DNA of 64,000 nucleotides from Dermanyssus gallinae (GCA_003439945.1 QVRM01000471.1:125176-189175), one strand, 5' to 3'. Positions 41,666-54,813 are shown, counted from the stretch's first letter. Numbers and translations: made by a program. Notes: generated by a model from the letters alone, not told the origin.

Positions 41666-42736
41666 TATATATTAATATACAGATATATGCCTTCGTTGAA
41701 TTAAATATAAAAAGTGTTTAGTGTGATTTTGTAGTATATAAATGCATAATCTAGGTCTAACCTAGTCTTTAGCCGAGCATTGCGGAGTCTCGTGAAGACA
41801 AAGGAGGTGGATGTGGTAATCGGCCTTAAAAAAATCACTCCTGGGCTGGGAGCATCTGTGGCTAAGACCATAACCGAGGCCACCGGCCACCAGGGACGAT
41901 GGAGGGCTTCGCGAAGTCCCACTCTGGGGCATCAACCCACTTCTCACCTCAGCGAAGATAGAGGCCGACCTTCGTACTCTTTTTGAAATTCCCCAACACA
42001 TCTCCCTACAGGTGTCTGACCCCCGGCAAGATCGGTCTAGCTCGCGGTAGTACGCGCTGCTTCGGACCCACAAATCAGTCGCCCAGCGCATTCAAGCTTG
42101 CCGAACGATACGGGTCCAATGGTGTGATTGTCGACCCGAAACATGGACACGCCTTCTAATCTGTTATAACTGTCAACGGCCAGGGCACAGGGCGGACATG
42201 TGCTCGATGGTGAAAGCAAGCTTTGTCGTCGATGCGGTTCAAAGGAGCACACTGCTCGGGACTGCAGGGAGCCGACAGCTCACTGCATCGTCTGTAAGTT
42301 GCGGATGGCATGGACTGCCCAGAGTACAGAGCTCAGGTTCAGCGGGCCCGTACACAAATAACCAAGAAGGGGGCTGAGACAGAGACCGCTCCTCCAGTCG
42401 ACGCTGCGAGTTCACGGGCTCCAGCAAGCCCCACAGTTAGGAAGTACCTTGCAGGCAGCCCCTAAGAAGCCACGTAGACCCCGTCGCAGGGAGACTATCC
42501 CAGCGGCTGATGGTTGATGGTTACGCCTATTGGCAGGTGGTGGGAGCACCTCCCTCGGTATTGTCATGAATTACCTACTTCAAGTTAACTTAAACCGCTG
42601 CCGAGCAGCGCATGACGTCTTTGAGACATTCGTGCTGCGGAAACGATTTGCCCTATGTATCTTATCTGAACCCAACAAAACACTAGTCAGTAGACAGAAG
42701 GCGTACGTTACGAATAGTAATCGGGAGAGCTCTATA

Positions 42737-42945
42737 CAGGGTGTTTGCAAATCTTTTTTTCGCCGTAGTAGGGAATTGTAGAGCCTATTAAAGCAAATAT
42801 TTTTTCCAATAGAACATGCTCTCTGAGAAGTCTTGTTTCGGAATGAGGGTTAAATTACTACAATTTGTGACACTAGTGTTTTTGCCCAACATAGGAGCAT
42901 AAAATGTGCTGTTGCGAGACAACCAGTTCTCTTAGACAGATACTA
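42737..42945 (+). mobile_element. Fragment of the foldback element family
   Basis: It starts CAGGGTGTTTGC after TA. It follows one arm of the 57,987-58,952 element (TTTCGGAATGAG, GGAGCATA, TGTGCTGTTGCGAGACAACC). The other arm is absent. It sits between the endonuclease and RT parts of the R1-like LINE. Confidence 0.8.
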
Positions 42946-43639
42946 AGCATACCGAGATGCCGAATGGTGTCGAGAATGTAGCCTACGCCGATGACCTTGC
43001 GGTACTAGTCTAGACTCGCCGAGAAAACTCCCTGGAGGCTGCGGCAAACGTGGCCCCCGAAAGTATCAATGAGTGGATGCAGGCTAACCACCTCCAGCTT
43101 GCTTCGTATAAGACCGAGGCATTGTATTTGGCAGGCCGCAAGCGCACCCAGGGGGTCCGGCTGTAAAGTTGCCGGCCACCAGATCAAGGTGCAAGAAACT
43201 GCCAGTTTTTTGGGGGTGTACTTGCTCACATTCAGCACATAACCAGGAAAGTTGCCTAGGAGTCTCAGAACCTATCTCGTATCCTCCTAACGCGGGGGAG
43301 CGCGGGCGAGTCTCGGCACCGTCTTCTGGCGTCAGTCGCCGAATGTACAGCACTGTACGCAGCGTCAGCGTGGGCGGACATGGCGTTGCGTAGTAGTCGC
43401 AATCGCAATGCCCTGCGGGCCGTCCAGACGACCATGGCTATGCGGGTCTGCAGGGAATACAGAACGGTTCGTACGGACGTTCTATTGGTGCTCGCACATC
43501 AGCTACCATGGCATCTACTCTCAAAGTTCTCCAGGAAGCATTAAGCGCAGCTTAATGCTCATTGGAGAACTTCGTGACACTGATCTAAACATTGCCGTCA
43601 ACCTTTTTAGAATCAAAATTTACCACCAATAGTTCGATA

Positions 43640-44180
43640 TAGCTTACAAGTAATTGCGCCTCACCTAAGAACTGCTTTATACAACGTGCACTCGGACTAC
43701 CTAGGAATGCATCGGCGACATTAGCGTTAGCACTGTGTCGATAGAGAACCTTTACGGAGGACCTCATATCTGACGGAATACCATTCAGTGCAGAGGCTTT
43801 GGGCCGATACCTAGTGTTTAGAGAAGAAAGAATTATTGATTTTGTAATACAGAACTATACAGAGGGACCAGCGTTCTCCACAGATAAGTGGAAAAAGGCT
43901 CTACAAACAAACCGAACACAGTTGTGTAGGATAACTTGGCATGGTTATCACCAATATATATGTCTGGAAGGAGCGTGTTATAAAATTGACGAATGTGTGT
44001 GCAAATTTTGTGGGGAATGTAACATCAACCGCTACCACTTGACACGATGAGCGTCAATCGACGCTCAATCACTGCAGGAACATGTGAAATACCTGCTTAG
44101 TTAACAGTGAATTATAAGACATGCAAATCACTTGTAACTACCAATGATATGGTGAATAAACTGAATTGATTGACTAAGCG
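43640..44180 (+). mobile_element. C-terminal fragment of an APE-type LINE related to the 53.7-kb element
   Basis: The frame 43,799-44,050 reads ALQTNRTQLCRITWHGYHQY and DECVCKFCGECNINRYHL. This parallels GLHRTNRSVVVRYAVHGFHH and EECICNRCGRACGRYHAGEC of the 53.7-kb LINE. It ends with a GAATAAACTGAATTGATTGA-like tail and is nested in the R1-like LINE. Confidence 0.75.
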
Positions 44181-45247
44181 CAGCGAAGGATGCCTCAACG
44201 GGGACGTCGGTTGGACACAGGCGAGGTAGAAGACTCTACATGACTGGGCTGTCGCCTAGAAATGCAAAGTCTTGATTAATTATATATAGATATAACACGC
44301 ATATATATAGATATTACACGCGGGATAGGATGGAGTCCAATACTCTCCGCCGGTGTTGAGTCCTACACTACCCGCCAACAACTTTGGCGGGTGTGCGTAA
44401 ATGCATTTTCCTCCCCATAAAAAAGTCTTTAGCCGGGAACTCGTAATTCGCCTTTTCTCTTAGTATAATCAGAGAATACTTAGAACTGAATGGTACTGTT
44501 TTTCACTCAGCTGAGTGTTAATGTAAAACCTACTCAATACTGTCTGTACTCTACTACTTGCGATCGGTCAGAGCCTGATGGTCCCTAGACGAAGTGGCTT
44601 AACGTTAATACGCATATTACACTTGTGGCGAATACTACCGCCTGAAAACCGGATTACGACTTTGAACGCAACTGGGCGATCGCAGCCGATCGGAATCAAC
44701 AGACAGAGAGAATTAGAGAAAGAGGGAAAAAGAGAGAGAGAGAGATCATCAGGCATTGCGACTTCTTGCTGGCCAGGAGGCCGCACACGGAGATCACCAG
44801 TGGTGGGGACTACGTACACGCGTCGTGGCTATGCGCCGGTGTCTTGGCAGGAGGGGGCGGCACCTCATGGAGGAAGAACGCGACCGGCACGAGCGCTATG
44901 AGGATAAGGCCTACGGTAAGCAGTGCCATTCGAAAGCCGGCCCGAACCATAACGACGTCCATGATTGTTGGAAAGATGAAGCCCGCCATTGGCGAGGCGG
45001 CGTGTGCAGATGCCGAACGCCATTCCCCGGTAACGGTCGAAGTGTTGGGCGAGCAGCACGCTCGTCAGATTGAGCAGGGCGCCGCTACCGAGCCCGTGCA
45101 CAACTCCGAGGCCGATTGTCAAAATGGTGACGTTAGGCGCAAACGAGCCCAACACAAAGCCCAGACCAGAAAGTACCGCAGAGCCGATGAGGAGTGGCCG
45201 TATAGGGAACTTCTGTGCGAGCGGAGCGACGAAAACACCTGGTTTAC

Positions 45248-45249
<2 letters not shown>

Positions 45250-45304
<55 letters not shown>
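45250..45304. repeat. (TA)n just upstream of copy B exon 2
   Basis: 55 bp of TA lie about 11 bp upstream (minus-strand sense) of the exon 2 acceptor. Copy A has a much shorter tract there. Confidence 0.93.
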
Positions 45305-45306
<2 letters not shown>

Positions 45307-46713
45307 GTTGCAGCACAGACGCATTACACAAAGAGCGCAGCAGACACAAACATGAACACAGTAAGGTCGCATATTCTTCTTGTTGGGTTGCTACTGCTGG
45401 CCAAAATGTTCTTCTTTTATCCGATTTATTTTGCGGCCATTAACATACGAAGCGTAAGACTGTACACACGTGTAAGTAAGACCAATAAAAAATCGCAATT
45501 ACAAACGTGTGTATGACTAATAAGCGCATTCTGGGTTACGTCTTGTTTATATTGTAATCTGTCCCGTGTGCCTATTTTATGCGAAATTTGGCCGTGGTTC
45601 ATATGAGAAATATTATACATATAGAGTATATATGAACACAAATCATTCATGCAAGAACAAGTGAATATCGATCTCGATTGAAGTTACGCTGTGTGCGCTG
45701 TACATAAATCTGTACGAAATGGGGTTCAAAGGAAACCGGCGACTCTAACTCATCTTGAGGGACCACGCTCATAATCTGTCGGCGGGAGAAGCAATGACCT
45801 CCCTTTTGACGGTCGCTAGTTTCTTGCTCCCGCCTAGCAGGTTATGGGCGTAGGTGGATGGCGCTGCTTACCGCCCGTGAATAAGACGAAGTTAACAATG
45901 CTGGTCGGCCATGAAGCTGTCTGAGTCGATACGTTGAACTCCTTCTCAATCGACACAAGCAGCAGACCCGACAAACTGAACGCGGTCGAAGCCGAGCAAA
46001 TGAGAAGAGAGCACCCGGCACAAACAAGCCATGAACGCGTGCTGTCCACTGCCGAGGAACACTGTGATGACGGAACTGCTGCCGATCCAGTTGTGCCCGA
46101 CTGTGGTGGTAGCCAGTTGAGAGCCAGATTCCTTTTCTGTTAGTGGCGGTAGGGTCACTGAAACGGCGACTCCATCTGTACCCGCTTGGGAACTCATGGC
46201 AATCTTGTTCCGACACATTGCGTTCCAGCCCCGGCAGGACCCACGCTACGCCATTGACTCCACCACGAATGCAGCAACTACGACGCAAGAGCGTTGAGCT
46301 GGTGGATTTGCCGGGCCGCGCGCCGATTTTAGTGGTGTAGCCTGTGGCCTGCAGACGTACAACAATTCACATATCATAATACATTCATTATTAGGTTAGC
46401 GCTACAGAGCGGGAAATACAGCGTACTATGTTGACATGTTAAACAAGAAAACCAAAACGTAGTCATATGCCACGGCAGGCCAAAACACACCAACAAGTTC
46501 CGACACGACCGAAAACCACTGCCGCTTCGTTAAGGGTCTTAGCGCCGCCAAAGCATCTTTGTTCCGCGGAACAGCTCACAAGTACGTGCGCACTTAATAC
46601 GTTGCAGCTGTATGTGCCCATGTTTGACTAATGCCGACTGTCACTCACAATTGCTCATTGTAGGTTGCTCTGCGCGTGCTGCGTTGGGTACGTCTTATCC
46701 TGTCCGGTCCGGC

Positions 46714-46753
<40 letters not shown>

Positions 46754-48239
46754 GTCAGTCTAATCAAACCACGATCTACTGTAAAACAGGTAACTAGGTG
46801 ACCGTATGGTATTCACATCCTTAGCAAGTTTATCGGTTGCCAGTTGGCGTTTAAGGGTCCGGAAATCACCCAGTCTGTCTTGAGTCCTTCCTCTCGCCAT
46901 CACCATTCAAGATAACCAGTTAGTTTAACTGCCGTTGCTGCTGTAACCGCGTCCTCAGTTTAAATACAATTATATGACTGCGTCGACGGTGTTCATTGCT
47001 GGAAGCATGAGTTTGCCCTAAGTCTGCGGAAGGAAACATAAATTCACAGCACACATAACGGGGCGGCTCGTACTCGAATAACTGCCACAATAAATATATA
47101 TTTTCTGTCTAGTTGAAAGGCTCTATGTGTTGTGGAGGCGGGACAGCACTGCGAGAGACAGATGGGAATGACATATACACACTCTAGACTTAACTATTAT
47201 ATCTTAAAGAATCATTAAATCAATAAACAATTCTGTCGCGTTTCCATCCGAGTTTACCTAGACCGAAACTGCAAGCCAGCAACCAACGAGGACTGCTGAA
47301 CAACCTGTATACTCTACTGTTGGAAAAATAGACCCTCATAGTTAATATAACCACTTACTACAGAAAGCTGTCTTGTTGTCCACTGTCAAGGTGTTCGGTA
47401 TATATATATAGGTGTCCAACGAGTCGGATTCAGGAACGATATTATGTGGTACATGGGCGTGAAGATCACAAACTGTTATCTTCGCGTCCATGTCCACTGC
47501 ACTCAATGAACAACTTAAGGTGTCGTCAATTCAACTGCAAGATTCACCGAGTTTGAATGCAAGAGCTGCGCAAGCCTGCAGCTGACCTATCGAACGAACA
47601 CAGCGAGGTGGAAGATGATGAAGACGATGAAGAAGAGGGAAAGGAGGGGGACACAACAAACGCCGCAATCGGGGATGATGCGAACGCTTCTAAGTAAATG
47701 TGACCGGCGAACATTTTGCTGACAAGCATTGGAGACCATTCACGACGGCCCTTTGGACTTCAGCAATAAAACAACCACTAATGGTAGGTTCAACAGGCAA
47801 CGTTTCACGAGAAGTACGAGTTGGCACTGGCCGGTTCCGCCTGCAGAGTGGCCCAGTACCATGCATTGGATGAGTGCACAGCGACTGGACCAAAAATCGT
47901 TTGCACTATTTCTCTCGTCGAAGCGCGTATATATATATATATATATAATATACATATACATATACACGTTAACATTTCGAATAAAAACACCCGGCACAAA
48001 CTAGTGAGCGCATGGCGCTGCAACTGCGTCTCAGAAGAAGAAAAACCCCCAGAAAACAACAGTTCCAGCTGCATGGTTTGAGCTTTTCAACTATAGAGCC
48101 GCCAAAGATTTAGATAGAATGTGAGGTGCGGCACGTGTGCACCGCTCACTCGAAGACGAATAGTTGTGACGCGTATCAGGTGCGAAGAGTATAATCAAAT
48201 TACGTCACACATTTAGGCGTTCTTGCTACGGCTGTGTCG

Positions 48240-48750
48240 GTTATTAATTATACCAGGATAATTAGCGATAAATTGTGGGGAAACGATACTACAAATAAAA
48301 ATTGCAAAGCTCGGCGGATAAAAATCTCCATTCTAAAATGCGCTATCTTAAATACTAGTCCTGACGATGCTAGGAGCTACCTTAATGTAGACATTATAAA
48401 TTGCGTAAGTGCGTACAAAGACTGAGGAGTGACGTTGGATTGCCAATATAAGCGCTGTCAACGTATTATTGAAAGAGTGACAGCAGCGATTGGATTGTGC
48501 AATAGATTAACTGTCCTATGAACAATATTGTTCATAGGACAGTTAATCTAAACGAATCATAAAATTCTATACATATAACACTGGACAAAACAATTGTTTT
48601 TATCAAAATTGACGTATTGTGCACACTTGTGGACACCTTTCTATGGTAAACATGTGATGCTGCTGCAACACGTGATACACAAGACAAGCTCGTTAAGCGC
48701 CTGTTTAAGCGCTGCAATTTTTATCATGTTGAAACTAAACTCCCTAGTGC
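48240..48750 (+). mobile_element. LINE RT C-terminal relic in the P block (unit 3)
   Basis: Same relic as 33,590-34,150 (KISILKCAILNTSPDDARS, YKD-GVTLDCQYKRC, KLTYCAHLWTPFYGKH). It carries stops. A short inverted repeat (ATTAACTGTCCTATGAACAA) around 48,520 is not in unit 2. The R2-like LINE copy interrupts its end. Confidence 0.7.
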
Positions 48751-48751
48751 C

Positions 48752-51150
48752 TTGTATGCGCTATTCTCGATCGTGCCAGTGGTTTTTCGGCTTCCTCCCT
48801 CCCGCAACGATGCCCAATCACTCTCCGTCATTATTCGTCATAACGTGCGGGAATTCTCCAATGGATTGAATCTAGCCGAGGTCGTAGTCACGGTCACTAA
48901 GAAAAAACGCACTTTGAAGAATGACCGTGTCCGCCAGACTATTCTTAAGCTAACTTAGGGCGACGTTTCAGGGGCAGCTAGGTTGATTGGATCGTCGGCA
49001 GCCCTTTGCAATAAGGACCTACGGCCCCGCCAGACCTTGACTGGCCAGCCCTTCCCGGGATTTTACTTCCATGTACCACTTCGGGGGAAGAAGTTATTGC
49101 CGCAGTCAAGAGTTTTGCCTGAAGTTCCGCCGGGGGTCTTGACTTTATTCGACCACGACTGCTAATAAACCTACTACCTCCGATTAGCTGATTGGTCAGT
49201 AAGACTAATTGCTTGCTCCTCCACCCTGCGCAGGCTAGCCGCAAAGATTGCTTGTAATAGAACCAGAGATAGGAACCGCGAGACGATTGGTCCCCACCAG
49301 CTTGGCTTTGCGGCACTAGCCGGGGCCAATGCCGCCCGGGCTTTTATCGATTCACGCTCACTACCTGGGTTTTCGTAAAGCTGGATTTTAGGAATGCCTT
49401 CAACTCTGTAAGACGGGATCACTTGTTTAAGGCGGTCGGGTCGCACTGCCTTCAGTTGGTACGCCATGTCCATCAAGCGTACTGTTACTCTTCTCACCTG
49501 GTTCTCCCGGATGATCTCATATCTTCGGCCACGGGACTGCAACAGGGTGATCTTCTGGCTTCTCCATTGTTTTGCCTAAGCATTAAAGAGCTAGTTGACT
49601 CCCTTAACAGCTTACTAAACATTTGGTACCTTGATGATGGAGTGCTGGAAGGAGACGCAGACATGGTTGCCAAAGATGTCCGGCGCGTGCTCGAATTTCG
49701 CCAGAAATCTGGCTTGGAGCTAATCCCGAGAAGTGCGAGAGCTACGTTACGGGTGATAGTGCGCAGGCGACCGACCTCTGTCCCCTCCAAGCTTTATTGC
49801 CGAGTTGTAAGATTACCCTCGACTACGACCTGGAGCTTCTGGGAGTCCCCCTCCGACCACAAGGGCTCGCACGCGCTCTCAAAAAATGGCAAAGGGTGTT
49901 AAAGGACGTCGCTAGCAACCTCATCCCGCTCGGTGCTTATCGTGCTCTCTTTTTACTTCGCTCGTCGTTTTCAGCCACTAGGGTCAACCACCTTCTTCGA
50001 TGAGCTAATCTTACAGGGCGATTGGACATTCTTCGTCTATTGAACACGTTAACGTTGAACACTCTCCAGTCCCTTTTTAAAAATTTGCTGGCATCCCCCG
50101 CTCGAAACCAGGCGCAACTGCCGATTTCCAAGGGAGGCCTGGGGATGCCGGATTCACTTATCTCGGCTAGCCCAGCTATAGTCTCCCTTCTTCGATCTGA
50201 GAACAAGGTCATTGCACTTCTAGGCTGTTCAGTACAAGGACCTCACAAGACGCCTTCAAGAGGAGTTAAAGACAATTTGCAGTGGTGCCCCGGGTAAGCC
50301 AACAGGACTGGAGCGCGTTATTGCACGAAAAGGTATATTGCGGCTTACTCGCGGACGTCATTGACGACGCCACAAAGGCTCGTCTTCGGGCGGTCGCCGC
50401 TAAGGGATCCGGGGCCTGGCTGCATGCGCTTCCAAGCGCCTTACTGGGCACCCTTTTGGACGACGAAACAACCCGAATCGAGGCAGGACTTCGCCTCGGC
50501 TGTGATTTTGTATCCCCTTACCAATGCAAGTGTGGTCAACCTGTCGACAAGTTAGCCCATCGTGGGTTGTCGTGCCTTATGAGTGCCGGGCGGCGTGCCA
50601 GACATGCCAGTATTAACGACACTTTTAGCCGAGCGCTCCGATCTAGCAGATTTCCTTGTATTCTAGAGCCCCAGAATCTTTCCGCCATCGATGGCAAACG
50701 CCCCGACGGGATGACTCTAACCCCCTTCAGCCGGGGCAGGATGCTTGTATGGAACGCCACAGTTACCGACTCATTAGCACCTTCAATGGTCGGTGGCGGG
50801 GCGGTCTGAACAGGTTACGCTGGTAATCTAGCCAAGACAAGGAAGCTCGCAAAATATGCCTCAATAGAGTACCCACACGAATTTCAACCGCTAGCGTTCG
50901 AGACCTTGGGCGGCCCAGACGACGTCACTCGCAAGCTTCCCCACAGGATCGGTGAGCAGCTGAACCTCGCAACCGGAGATAAGAGGTCTGCAGCTTATCT
51001 GAGACAGCGCCTCGATCTCGACGTCCAACGCGGGAATGCGGCGTCTGTCCGGGGCACGCTGTTGAAGTGGTCCCAGCCCACGAGATGGAGTAATATTTCC
51101 CGTGTACACGTTCCCAGAAGACAACTCTTGCTCCACTTACTTTCTTAATA
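48752..51150 (+). mobile_element. Second, 5'-truncated copy of the (TA)n-associated R2-like LINE
   Basis: It aligns with the 30.2-33.3 kb element from the block after the zinc finger (FRLPPSRNDAQSLSVIIRHN) to the end (RLDLDVQRGNAASVRGTLLKW). RT motifs include LQQGDLLASPLFCLSIKEL and WYLDDGVLEGD (49,623). The 3' part 50,282-50,809 is one open frame with CKCGQPVDKLAHRGLSC and RPDGMTLTPFSRG then LVWNATV; here the usual D after VW is N. Many stops and shifts occur upstream. The 3' end AATAAAAACTG runs directly into (TA)n at 51,158. Confidence 0.88.
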
Positions 51151-51154
51151 AAAA

Positions 51155-51195
<41 letters not shown>

Positions 51196-51227
51196 TTATA
51201 AATAAAGTAAGTATATGTTAATATATA

Positions 51228-52118
51228 GGGCTACAAAAAAGTCTTTTCGGTTTTGGCGCTATAAAGAAAACACATATATAGGAGACACAGGAGGTCTTAT
51301 TTATTGATTTATATATTGTCCGCCGGAAGATACAACCTCTGCCCAACGATTTACAAGGTTTTCGATTCCTAAATAATCTTCCAACTTTCCAAAAAAATCC
51401 ACATTATTATTCCAGTCCAGAACGCACGTGTTCGATAGAAGTGAATTTTTTACCGCTTAAAAAATGTGCACCGATCTGAATAGGTGGTAATCAAATAGTG
51501 CTGAGTCGAGGGAATACGATGGATGTTCCAAAAATTCCCATTTTAGCTAGGAAATTTTCAAAAGGGTCTCCCTACTCACGTGGGGCCTTGTGTTGTATTG
51601 GTGGAACAGGACACCCTTCCTTGAAATTAGTGCAGGGTACGACTGCTTTAATTTTTCGTGAACCTTTTCGAGTTGTTGACAGTACACGGCCGTATTTATC
51701 GTCTGGTTACGCGGTAAAAGTTCATAGTGCACTATTCCGCCCACATTCCACCAAATACACAATAAAACCTTGTTTTTTTTTTCTTTCGGAACTTCTCAAT
51801 CCACTGCTGGCACATTCTGTCTGTACAACAGGCATCTCCAAACGATTTCAACAACTTTTTGTGAGCCTGCGTTGCACTCAGTCAATTTTTAAACTCCTGG
51901 AGTAGAATCTCCCGAATTTGACATTTTTCTACCTCCATTTTGCAGCACTTTTACGAACAAACGGCTAAACAGATTTCAAAATGGTTAAGACCAGCAGATT
52001 CTCCGCTTATTTTCACATGAAAACAACAAAGAAAGAGCTAATGATCTATGCCTAGGCGTCAGGGCGGGCGCTGTAAAAGCCGCCAAGCGCCAATCCGAAA
52101 AGACTTTTTTGTAGACCC
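51228..52118 (-). mobile_element. Internally deleted mariner (second family)
   Basis: The ends are inverted (CTACAAAAAAGTCTTTTCGG near each end), each next to TA. At 891 bp it is about two-thirds of normal length. The minus strand encodes CIWWNVGGIVHYELLPRNQT, YCQQLEKVHEKLKQ and VLFHQYNTRPHVS. The second catalytic Asp (HQDN in the family) is Tyr here. It is inactive and differs in TIR from the element at 22,499. Confidence 0.88.
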
Positions 52119-52257
52119 TATATGTATATATATGTGGCCCCGCACCCTGCCAAGGCTGTAGTTCAACATTGCCACAATCTTAAGCTCAAAACGGCGCACG
52201 GCCGCACTCAAAGACAGTCGTCGAGGGCTTATTCAGCATCAAAGAAAACAGAAAAAT

Positions 52258-52298
<41 letters not shown>

Positions 52299-53694
52299 AG
52301 TCGCATTAAAAACGTACAGACGTTGAAATCATGACAGCGTACGTTCAATCATGGATTTAAATTTTGCGAGTCTTCAAATAAGCAGGTACTTTTTGGCGTC
52401 GCGTACGAATAGCTTCAGGTACAGCGCAACTAGGGTAATTACCCTAGGGATTCTTTAAGGGGTTACGGCTGCACAGGAGTCGATTTTCTCTGCAAATAAT
52501 GCGACATAGGGACTCAGATATGGACAAACACCCAGTTGGCTCCGGTCTAGTTCTTGGAGTGAACAAACTTTTAAACATAATCTACATTTTAGCGGTCGTA
52601 TAGTAGATTTTAATGTCTAGGGTGCTGTATGGCACATTTTTTGGTAAATGGCTGGCTTGCACTCAATAAGAAGAAGTCAGCAGAGCCTTTACACCGGATT
52701 TATTCTGCATGGTTGTTCTTGTAGAGGCTTTTTTGTTAAAGTACGACGGAGGCCATTGGGCTTTGGCCTTTTTGCGCATACACTCCTGTACTCTTTATCC
52801 TTCTTGACTGCCTTAAATAGTGCCGGGTATCATTTGACTATCCAAATATTCTGCACGAGCAGTTTCTGGCGGTGTCTTTTTCTCTGGCAAGTTATTGATT
52901 TAAGGAAGACATATACAGGCACTTTTCATAGAAGTAAAAGCTTAGAAAATCCGTTTTCCTCTTGCAGTATTTTGTCGTTTGGCAAACACAATTTACTTTA
53001 TTCCTTTCGCCTTAAGAAGCGTGAATAAGATTGGTGGTCGGTCGGATCAAGCATTGTCGTTGATGCCCTCTTTTCTTTGCAAAACAAATGGCTAAACGAT
53101 TCGAAAGTTGTTGGTTTTATTGATTTCTTAACCACCCAAACCTTTTGTAGCACTATTATAAGGCCCTGATGTTTCTGTTGTAAAATCCTATGCAATTCTT
53201 ATTGATCGCCTGTCGGAGTTGTTAAAATTCGCCGAATGTAAATTTATTTTCTCTCGGTGGAACCACCAAAACTAGATATTTTGGTGTTTGGTTTGGTGTC
53301 GATAAAGTTGGCACGTCTGCTACCGATAGGCGTTGTACTCCGCAAAATAGGTAACTAGTTCCTCCCACTTCAAAGCACTTTTAAACCCTACTATTTGTCG
53401 CTGAAACTTTTTTATCTAAGGAACACACAGTGATGATTACAGTTGCTAGTTTATTATGAACCTTATGCAGATACAATGTTATGAACACCGTAACCTTAAC
53501 GGCGCCGTGTCCCGTCATGTGTGTTTTTGTCAACCAGATATTTTGTATACATTTATGGGATTTTATCTTCAATAAAAAAATGAATAAAAACAAAACAATA
53601 TATATAAATATAAACGGGGATGTGTCTACACCGGGACTATTATACAGCTCTTTATCCCTGTCATTCACTTGAGCGCTAACTAAAATAACAATAT
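52119..53694. other. 3' flank of copy C, left part
   Basis: From 52,306 it matches 34,300-36,157 in unit 2. It contains (TA)n at 52,260-52,294. Open frames here are shared decayed sequence, not recognised genes. Confidence 0.5.
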
Positions 53695-53703
53695 AGTAGT
53701 GAA

Positions 53704-54813
53704 ATGTGCCGGCTGTGCGCGATGCCAGCGGCCAACATGGACATCAGGGGGTTCATGACCAGTCTGGAAAAGGTGGCCATCTCTCACGAGATGATGAGCT
53801 GCATGGTGTTCTTCTGTCAGCGTATGCTGGCCCTCGAGAAGGAGGTCGCCAGCTGTAAGCGCACCCGCCAGGAGAAGGAGGAGGACATGCAGCTTGTCCG
53901 AGAAGAGGCTGCCGGCGCCCAGCCGCTCGCTCAGCCACCCAAAAAGACTGCGCTTCTTATCGGTGACAGCGCTGTTGGAGCCTTTAGACCGGCACTGAAG
54001 CAACTTCTCCCGCGGAAGGCTACCATGATCGTCCGCAGCTGCTCAAAGCCGGGCATCAAGGAGATCATTAAGGAGGCCGAGGACGCCATCGAGAAGGCCG
54101 CCCCCGGTCCTGTCTGCGTAGCGCTTCACGCCGGCTACCACGAGTGTGGCAACTTTGAGGGCAACGACTTTATCGAGGCTACGGTGGAGTTTGCCAAACA
54201 GCTCAAGGTGGTCCGCCCTGGATCCCAGCTGAGCGTGCTCTCCGTCCCGCTCTTCAACCAAGACTGCAAGGCTGCCAACGAGGCCCTCTCGCTGCGCGCC
54301 GCGGCTGCCGGCTTCGTGTACGTGCCCCTCACCCAGATCCAGCGTCAGGTGGTTGAACGCGGCTCCTACAGCTACAAGGGTGAGCCGGCCAAGAAAGCGG
54401 CCCTGGCGATCGCCCGACGGGTAAAAGATTGTTTAGGGGTGTCCCTAAGAGATCCTTCCAAGGTCAGCAACGACCAAACTACCCATCAGTCCAAGCACTC
54501 GGGCACGAAGGACAAACACAGCGTGGACAAGAGCGCCGTGGACGGCATCAAGACTGCTCTCCGGCAGCTTCTGCGCGAGAGATTCTCCCAGAGCTCACTC
54601 CGATCTCCTGGCGAGATCCGAGGTGCTCAAACTCGGTGCCGCCACCGTCCCCGCTACGAAGAAAAGCACCAGAAGGACAGGCAGGACAACTCGGAGTTCC
54701 GCGCGCCGCCGAGGGACACTCTGTACGACCACCTTGCCGCGGCTCTTCGGGACAGCACCCGCCGCAGCAGGCCCCGGAGCAAGGGGAGGGGCCGCAATGG
54801 GAACCGCTCCTAA
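53704..54813 (+). CDS. LINE ORF1: coiled coil plus SGNH/GDSL esterase-like domain
   Basis: 369 codons. The ATG at 53,704 lies in the host target duplication, so the native start is probably lost. Residues about 25-70 are charged and suit a coiled coil. Residues about 81-250 match an SGNH hydrolase fold: GDSA block (KKTALLIGDSAVGAF), an HAG block (VALHAGYHECGN) and SVLSVPLFNQ. Such esterase domains occur in ORF1 of CR1-group and some tick LINEs. The C-terminus is basic (RSRPRSKGRGRNGNRS), fit for RNA binding. Confidence 0.82.
   Translation: MCRLCAMPAANMDIRGFMTSLEKVAISHEMMSCMVFFCQRMLALEKEVASCKRTRQEKEEDMQLVREEAAGAQPLAQPPKKTALLIGDSAVGAFRPALKQLLPRKATMIVRSCSKPGIKEIIKEAEDAIEKAAPGPVCVALHAGYHECGNFEGNDFIEATVEFAKQLKVVRPGSQLSVLSVPLFNQDCKAANEALSLRAAAAGFVYVPLTQIQRQVVERGSYSYKGEPAKKAALAIARRVKDCLGVSLRDPSKVSNDQTTHQSKHSGTKDKHSVDKSAVDGIKTALRQLLRERFSQSSLRSPGEIRGAQTRCRHRPRYEEKHQKDRQDNSEFRAPPRDTLYDHLAAALRDSTRRSRPRSKGRGRNGNRS

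Larger units (their letters stand above)
41779..44423 (+). mobile_element. R1-like LINE, internally disrupted, in intron 2 of copy B
   Basis: A target duplication AGTCTTTAGCCG(A/G)G flanks it (ending at 41,778; repeated near 44,424). Copy A has the unfilled site once near 26,022. Order: gag-like region with CCHC knuckles CYNCQRPGHRADMC (42,162-42,203) and CRRCGSKEHTARDC (42,239-42,280); start of the endonuclease (LLQVNLNRCRAAHDVF, ALCILSEPN; 42,557-42,690); a foldback fragment; RT from YADDLAVLV (42,983) through INEWMQANHLQLA and AVQTTMAMRVCREYRTV; another LINE piece; then a 3' UTR ending in AAAAAA. Stops are present. Confidence 0.82.
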
